From Klenkia sp. (GTDB taxonomy: Bacteria > Actinomycetota > Actinomycetes > Mycobacteriales > Geodermatophilaceae), in contig JAOPVM010000377.1 in the NCBI GenBank assembly GCA_025966215.1, positions 1 to 6,250 of the forward strand: a stretch of DNA of 6,250 bases, written 5' to 3'. The translations under genes and the position numbers were made by a program. Below, in pieces: positions 5,604-6,250 of this stretch. The first letter of the stretch is position 1. Every line of letters begins with the position of its first letter. Under the pieces are notes generated by a model. The model worked only from the letters and a program-made list of their open reading frames with translations. It made no database searches and was not told the DNA's origin.

Positions 5604-5616
5604 ATGGTTAGTCCAT
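5604..5616. promoter_or_regulatory. Candidate operator, ATGG-N5-CCAT
   Basis: ATGGTTAGTCCAT is an inverted repeat with 4-bp arms and a 5-nt spacer, in the A/T-rich centre of the divergent region. Its shape recalls operators of FadR-type GntR regulators (TGGT-N3-ACCA), though the inner pair is mismatched. A second dyad, GGAA-TGTG-TTCC, lies at 5589-5600. No regulator gene is in the window, so the assignment rests on position and symmetry only. Confidence 0.35.
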
Positions 5617-5653
5617 TCGACCACATCGGCCCCGGTCTCGCTAGGGTCGGCGC

Positions 5654-6250
5654 ATGACCTGCCTGGTGTTGCTCCGCCACGGTGAGAGCGACGGCAATGC
5701 CGCCGGCCGGTTCACCGGGTGGGCCGACGCGCCGCTGACCGAGCGTGGTCGCGAGCAGGCACGTCGCAGCGGGGCGCTCCTGCGTGCAGCAGGGCTCTCG
5801 CCCACCAGGCTGCACACGTCGGTGCTGGCGAGGGCCATCGACACCGGTGCGCTCGCCTGCGAGGCCGGACAGGTCACCGACATCCCCGTCCGGCGTTCCT
5901 GGCGGCTCAACGAGCGGCACTACGGGGCCCTGCAGGGCCGAGACCGGTCGGCAGTCGTGGCCCAGTACGGCCCCGACCAGGTGCAGCGGTGGCGGAGGTC
6001 CTACGACGGCCGGCCGCCGCCGGTGCCTCGCGGAGGTTCCGGTGACCCTGCCCTCGACCCCCGGTACGCAGGTGTCCCGGTCGGCCTCCTGCCGCGCGCG
6101 GAGAGCCTGCGGGAGGTGCAGGACCGGGTGCTGCCCTACTGGCGGGGAGCCGTCCTGCCGGACCTGCGTACCGGGCACACGGTGCTCGTCGTCGGGCACA
6201 GCAACTCTCTGCGGGCCCTCATCGCCTGGGTGGACCAGCTCACCGCCATC
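5654..6250 (+). CDS. 2,3-bisphosphoglycerate-dependent phosphoglycerate mutase, 3' end missing
   Basis: Interconverts 3- and 2-phosphoglycerate in glycolysis through a phosphohistidine intermediate. The window holds 199 in-frame codons and no stop; full proteins have about 230-250 residues, so only the C-terminal tail is lost. Conserved with E. coli GpmA: LLRHGES (6-12; His9 is phosphorylated), RFTGWAD (19-25), TSVLARAI (55-62; Arg60), LNERHYGALQG (85-95; Glu87 acid/base), QRWRRSYD (111-118), DPRYA (135-139), ESLREVQDRVLPYW (150-163) and the second histidine His182 in GHSNSLRALI. The common form of that last motif is AHGNSLRAL, so two positions differ. The full insert typical of the mutase, absent from short phosphatases of this superfamily, is present. 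The ATG start is fixed by the N-terminal strand; the transcript may be leaderless. It is divergent from the oxygenase operon and may be a second mutase copy rather than the main glycolytic one. Confidence 0.9.
   Translation, partial: MTCLVLLRHGESDGNAAGRFTGWADAPLTERGREQARRSGALLRAAGLSPTRLHTSVLARAIDTGALACEAGQVTDIPVRRSWRLNERHYGALQGRDRSAVVAQYGPDQVQRWRRSYDGRPPPVPRGGSGDPALDPRYAGVPVGLLPRAESLREVQDRVLPYWRGAVLPDLRTGHTVLVVGHSNSLRALIAWVDQLTAI

Larger units (their letters stand above)
5545..5653. promoter_or_regulatory. Divergent promoter region
   Basis: The 109 nt between the ferredoxin gene (minus) and the phosphoglycerate mutase gene (plus) must hold the promoters of both. The stretch 5589-5626 is clearly richer in A and T than its surroundings. 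Weak -10-like hexamers are TATGGT (5603-5608) and TAGGGT (5642-5647) on the plus strand and CATAGT (complement of 5602-5607) on the minus strand. TAGGGT lies 6 nt before the ATG at 5654, the spacing of a leaderless transcript, but AGGG within it could instead be a ribosome site. No convincing -35 box was found. Confidence 0.5.

Noticed and set aside
5480..6199. Minus-strand open frame opposite the phosphoglycerate mutase gene
   Set aside because: It overlaps the ferredoxin start and is antisense to all mutase motifs; composition is low-complexity.
1..6250. Mobile element, CRISPR, tRNA or rRNA
   Set aside because: No transposase or integrase motif, no regularly spaced repeats, and no recognisable RNA gene were seen on either strand.

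Overview
The window is high-GC DNA with GTG starts, strong purine-rich ribosome sites and short intergenic gaps. Together with the actinobacterial style of the RpiB-like active site and a lipoprotein-type solute-binding protein, this points to an Actinomycetota chromosome; the genus cannot be read from the sequence. No rRNA, tRNA, CRISPR, insertion sequence or integrase was seen.

Layout: a plus-strand RpiB/LacA/LacB-family sugar-phosphate isomerase (11-463) ends against a strong 9-bp inverted repeat (468-502). From the other side of that hairpin, six minus-strand genes run leftwards from about 5544 to 510. In transcription order they are a [2Fe-2S] ferredoxin (5544-5221), a Rieske ring-hydroxylating-type oxygenase alpha subunit (5135-3849), an unrecognised 169-residue protein (3849-3340), a PanB/ketopantoate hydroxymethyltransferase homologue (3330-2491), an alpha/beta hydrolase with a cysteine nucleophile elbow (2471-1623), and a TctC/Bug-type solute-binding lipoprotein (1544-510). 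The middle four are tightly packed (1-nt overlap, 9-nt and 19-nt gaps) and read as one operon. Gaps of 85 nt after the ferredoxin and 78 nt before the tctC-like gene each hold hairpins. A 109-nt divergent region (5545-5653) separates the operon from a plus-strand phosphoglycerate mutase gene (5654 onwards) that runs off the window end.

How the genes may work together (inference): the lipoprotein captures an organic acid outside the cell. The ferredoxin-fed Rieske enzyme oxidises a ring or C-H bond. The PanB-fold enzyme, the hydrolase and the unknown protein then process the product. The PanB-like protein keeps the metal-site aspartates but has lost the residues matching the E. coli PanB catalytic Glu181 and His136, so it probably does not make ketopantoate. 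The hydrolase has Cys for Ser in its nucleophile elbow and lacks the usual C-terminal histidine. These atypical enzymes beside a protein of unknown family make the cluster a good candidate for an undescribed catabolic route. No ferredoxin reductase, TctA/TctB membrane subunits or transcriptional regulator is present in the window. The flanking sugar-phosphate genes look unrelated.
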